Assembly: GCA_027575765.1 (NCBI GenBank)
Contig: JANBPT010000352.1
Coordinates: forward strand, 1 to 42,261
DNA: 42,261 bases
Source of the DNA: Tieghemiomyces parasiticus
Taxonomy: Eukaryota > Kickxellomycota > Dimargaritomycetes > Dimargaritales > Dimargaritaceae
Direction of reading: 5' to 3'
Under the pieces are notes generated by a model. It saw only the letters and a list, made by a program, of their open reading frames with translations, ran no database searches and had not been told where the DNA came from. Positions within the stretch are counted from its first letter, which is position 1. Each line of letters starts with the position of its first letter. A program made the translations under genes and the position numbers. Shown here piece by piece: positions 39,686 through 42,261 of this stretch.

Positions 39686-39862
39686 TCATAGGTTACGGAA
39701 ATCAATTCCAATGCGGGGATTCCTAGGGGGGGGCTTTAAGGCTTTAAAGCCCCTTTTTCTCTGGCCACTTTCGGGCTTCATAACTGAAAGAGTGGCAGGT
39801 ACCGCTGAAGAGATACATAAAGCGAGCACGAGGAGAGTGCTGATGGAGAATATGGGCTTCAT
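39686..39862 (-). CDS. Small secreted peptide precursor with dibasic site
   Basis: A 58-residue ORF starts at a true ATG (39862-39860). Residues 1-23 form a strong signal peptide: MKP start, hydrophobic core IFSISTLLVLALCISS, and cleavage-type end AVPA. A short pro-segment with MKPESGQ follows, then the RKR basic cluster at about 36-38. If a Kex2-type protease cut after it, a cationic Pro- and Arg-containing C-terminal peptide of about 20 residues would be released (start GFKALKPPPR). A TATATAT element lies about 210 nt upstream. The layout resembles fungal secreted peptides such as pheromone or antimicrobial-type precursors, but no family is recognised and the role is unknown. A perfect hairpin sequence lies inside the C-terminal coding part. 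Confidence 0.5.
   Translation of the reverse strand: MKPIFSISTLLVLALCISSAVPATLSVMKPESGQRKRGFKALKPPPRNPRIGIDFRNL
39730..39753. repeat. Perfect 10-bp inverted repeat (hairpin)
   Basis: Arms GGGGCTTTAA and TTAAAGCCCC are separated by the four bases GGCT. It lies within the C-terminal coding part of the 58-residue secreted peptide and next to an 8-G run (39726-39733). Confidence 0.8.
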
Positions 39863-40070
39863 GATCGATATACAGAGACACAATAGTAGGGGCTGGTGCA
39901 GGACCTAGGTACCGTGATAAGATGGCGTTGATGTGAACAGGCGGAGTAAGTGATGCGGGTAGTAACAAGCAGCAGAAAGCCTGAAATGCGCAAGTGGGCG
40001 AGTAACGAAGTGAGATGAAGGATGTTTAAGTGTTTCTGGTGATAGGCTGGGAGGCGCGTACCATTGCCAA

Positions 40071-40078
40071 ATATATAT
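40071..40078 (-). promoter_or_regulatory. TATA-like element of the 58-residue peptide gene
   Basis: TATATAT on the minus strand, about 210 nt upstream of the ATG at 39862. Inferred from consensus and position. Confidence 0.3.
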
Positions 40079-41369
40079 GGTGAACCTTAAGCGAGTGGAA
40101 TGTGTGTGTACAGCGCTGTAGCCGGTTCGCCCGGCGGCTTCAACAAACCCTCTTCTCCTTCGAGACCAGTCGAAACTATGGGTACCTAAACCACCACCTG
40201 TAGTTTTCGACTCCAATCCAATTCGGAGAAACTCTGAGGATCCTACAATCTAACTTCAGTAAATGATAGCCAGCCGATCTGATATTAATCTACGAGAAAA
40301 AATGGATCATCCATATTTAACTAGGGGTACAGTGTGGACATCCAAAAGACCACGGCCGCAGGCGACGACTAAAAGTATGCAAGATTGCCAATATCCATGG
40401 CGAATCATTTTTGGAAGGAGATCTATACTAGGTCAGCCGATCAGTTGCTTGCATGTTTCTAGACTTCGAATTCCGAAGTTTCAAGTGAGCGGAGAACTCA
40501 TAAAACTCAGTCCGCAAGATTGATAAGCTTAGCAGAGAGCCAAATAAATGGACAGAAGACCTTTGGTCTTGGTATACGTGTCTAAAGTAGACGATCCTCG
40601 GCAACAGTAGCCATTAGATCGACAGTTAGCCGATTTTCCAAGGGTTTCCTATTGTGCGGTGGATGGTAGCGTAGGGAGGGGGGAGAGTCAATCCTAAGGA
40701 GTAACCAGTGCCGACTTCAATCCATAATCCACTGGGAGGCTTCCGGGTCAGGGGTGCAGAATGGTGTGCTGGTGGAGAGGGTAGTGCAGCCTGTTTACTT
40801 CGCCAGGAAGATGACAATAAATGGATGCTGGTGCATCGATAGCCTGGGTGGCGAGGTCCAAGCGTGCGCTCAAGGCGTAGAGTATGTTACCGGGGTGCCT
40901 GTATAATTTCAATCCTACAACAGAGGTAACTTAGAGATTGCCTGTATCTAGGCGACTTAATGGTCTTTTGCGACAGCGGGTGAAGTGACCCTTTAGTCAT
41001 TATCGCCCGTAGCGCCTTATAATAAACTGTCCGTGTTTCCTCTAATCTAAAAGACGTTCATTTATAATAATAGCGATCACTTTATACTACTCGGTGAGCT
41101 CTTTCTATCCGACCATGAACGCAGTATCTGAAACCACTTGACCGGAGCCTAGAAAACTCTAATTACCAGGCGACCATGACTGACTCCAGCTGGCTGAATG
41201 TCTTACCACGTCGCCGCCGTTTAATATCCTTTAACAGCCCGAAGTTGCGGGGTGTTATTTCATGACTGCAGGGAGGGGCAGAAAAAAGCTGCATTCTGGG
41301 GCCGAAAATGTAGGCCGGGGTAGGTGCAGCACAACGTGGTGGTATATTACTATGGTATAGTCATGAAGG
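40079..41369. other. Gene-poor stretch
   Basis: One plus-strand ORF (40263-40523, true ATG, 86 residues) has AT-rich mixed codons and no domain; it may be chance. No repeat or RNA gene is recognised. Confidence 0.4.
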
Positions 41370-41399
41370 GTGACGGCTCAAACTTCCACGTGCCACCAC

Positions 41400-41615
41400 C
41401 CAGGCCTGCACCATGGGCATCAGCCCACACGTTATGTAGTGGTCGGTGGAAACCCTGACACCAGGGGGGGGGGGTTTAATGCTCAGGTGCTATCGGCTGA
41501 GTCTGGACAAATAAGCAGACAGTATAACCTTGAGAGTGGCACTAACCTGGCGTGTCTGGGTTGGGACAATGCCACCTATAGAGCCCCTCCTCCGGCAATC
41601 AGAGCTAGCAGGTAG
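41400..41615 (+). pseudogene. WD-repeat-like coding fragment, probably decayed
   Basis: An open segment with protein-like composition: YVVVGGN, then VLSAESGQISRQYNL and LACLGWDN. The pattern of a strand, 'SGQ' turn, a polar strand and a final 'LxW' resembles one WD40 blade, faintly like the N-terminal blade of UTP5/WDR43-type proteins. It has no matching start and no continuing blade on either side. An 11-G run (41464-41474) sits within it, which could mark a slipped frame. I read it as a relic or an isolated exon; the family guess is weak. Confidence 0.22.
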
Positions 41616-42261
41616 TCACTGGCCCCACCTAAAGTTCACCAGTAAATTACTGAGAAACTAGCCTATACCCGCCGCACTTCCCCCTAATACCACGTTCCAT
41701 GTCCTGCACAGGAACCTAGAGATACGCAGTTATTTCAGCTGCCGCCTCCCTTCACAACCTCAGACAACTGGCGCCACCACTGGGTACCGTTTGCCATCAG
41801 TTAGTCGAGGGTCTTTCATCAGTAAGCTTGGGACTATAGTGCCGTATAGCTCGCCAATATGGTCTGATGGGCGGCCAAACCATCTCTCATAACCGAAAGG
41901 GTATTGACCTGTGCAATAGCTTTCCGGTCACCGGTGACGGGTGGTGCGGTTAGGGGAAGTCATGTCCTGCGTGGCAGACTGAGCAGTTTAAAGTCTATCC
42001 GTCATGCGACCCTGGGACTATAAGACTAATTTAAGACCTGTACATTGTGGTAGGTCAATTTACGTGAGGGGGGGGGCTTCAGAAGTCGACATCATGAAGA
42101 GGTAAAGGGATAAGCTGTGAAGTAAGGAATGGTTCGATTTTGAAATGGTTTTTGGCATGCGACTCCTTGCCTTAGAAACGCCCGGTACAGGTGCCTCCAA
42201 TTATTTTGAGAATTTTAAGCGGGAGGTCTCAGATCACAGTGTTTCAGATGAAACCTAAGAG
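41616..42261. other. Terminal stretch without a gene
   Basis: No open frame of note. A 9-G run is at 42068-42076. Confidence 0.5.

Overview
This window looks like nuclear DNA from a filamentous, early-diverging fungus. The evidence is a fungal Cdc3-type septin, a fungal subtilase tail, spliceosomal introns with GTAAGT-like donors and CTRAY-like branch sites, a tuberin (TSC2) orthologue and a mitochondrial PPR protein. There is no operon structure and no prokaryotic signal. A Zoopagomycota/Kickxellomycotina-type (for example Dimargaris-like) source is a guess from protein style; I could not test it.

Layout. 1-756 (+) is the 3' end of a secreted subtilisin-like protease. 1479-2905 (-) is septin CDC3 with a 15-nt first exon. 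2906-8500 is a long stretch with no convincing gene, apart from a coding-looking island at 7738-7938. 8814-9638 (+) is NADH-cytochrome b5 reductase. 10144-11664 (-) is an MPND-like MPN/JAMM protein whose metal site is broken. 12703-13985 (+) is the splicing regulator NSRP1/CCDC55 in two exons. 14160-17186 (-) is a 1008-residue mitochondrial PPR protein. 17187-22842 is gene-poor but holds a small secreted protein (19366-19584, -) and a short ORF behind a TATA box (21220-21429, +). 22843-23442 (-) is an acidic disordered protein. 23443-27163 is gene-poor again, with one Lys-rich coding exon (26106-26381, -). 27164-34618 (-) is a very large tuberin/TSC2 Rap-GAP of 2484 residues in one uninterrupted frame. 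36411-37306 (-) is the Tudor splicing factor SPF30/SMNDC1 in two exons. 37795-38904 (-) is an unassigned mitochondrial membrane protein. 38905-42261 is gene-poor, with a 58-residue secreted, possibly Kex2-processed peptide (39686-39862, -) and a WD-repeat-like fragment near 41400-41615.

The genes do not form one pathway. NSRP1 and SPF30 act in splicing, TSC2 in nutrient/TOR control, CDC3 in septation, and PPR plus the membrane protein in mitochondria. I saw no transposon coding region, CRISPR array, tRNA or rRNA.

The most interesting items are the degenerate JAMM protein, two or three unannotated-looking small secreted proteins, the oversized TSC2 with its catalytic asparagine kept, micro-exon and intron corrections that restore conserved N-termini, and a strong excess of poly(C)/poly(G) runs of 9-11 bases outside genes.
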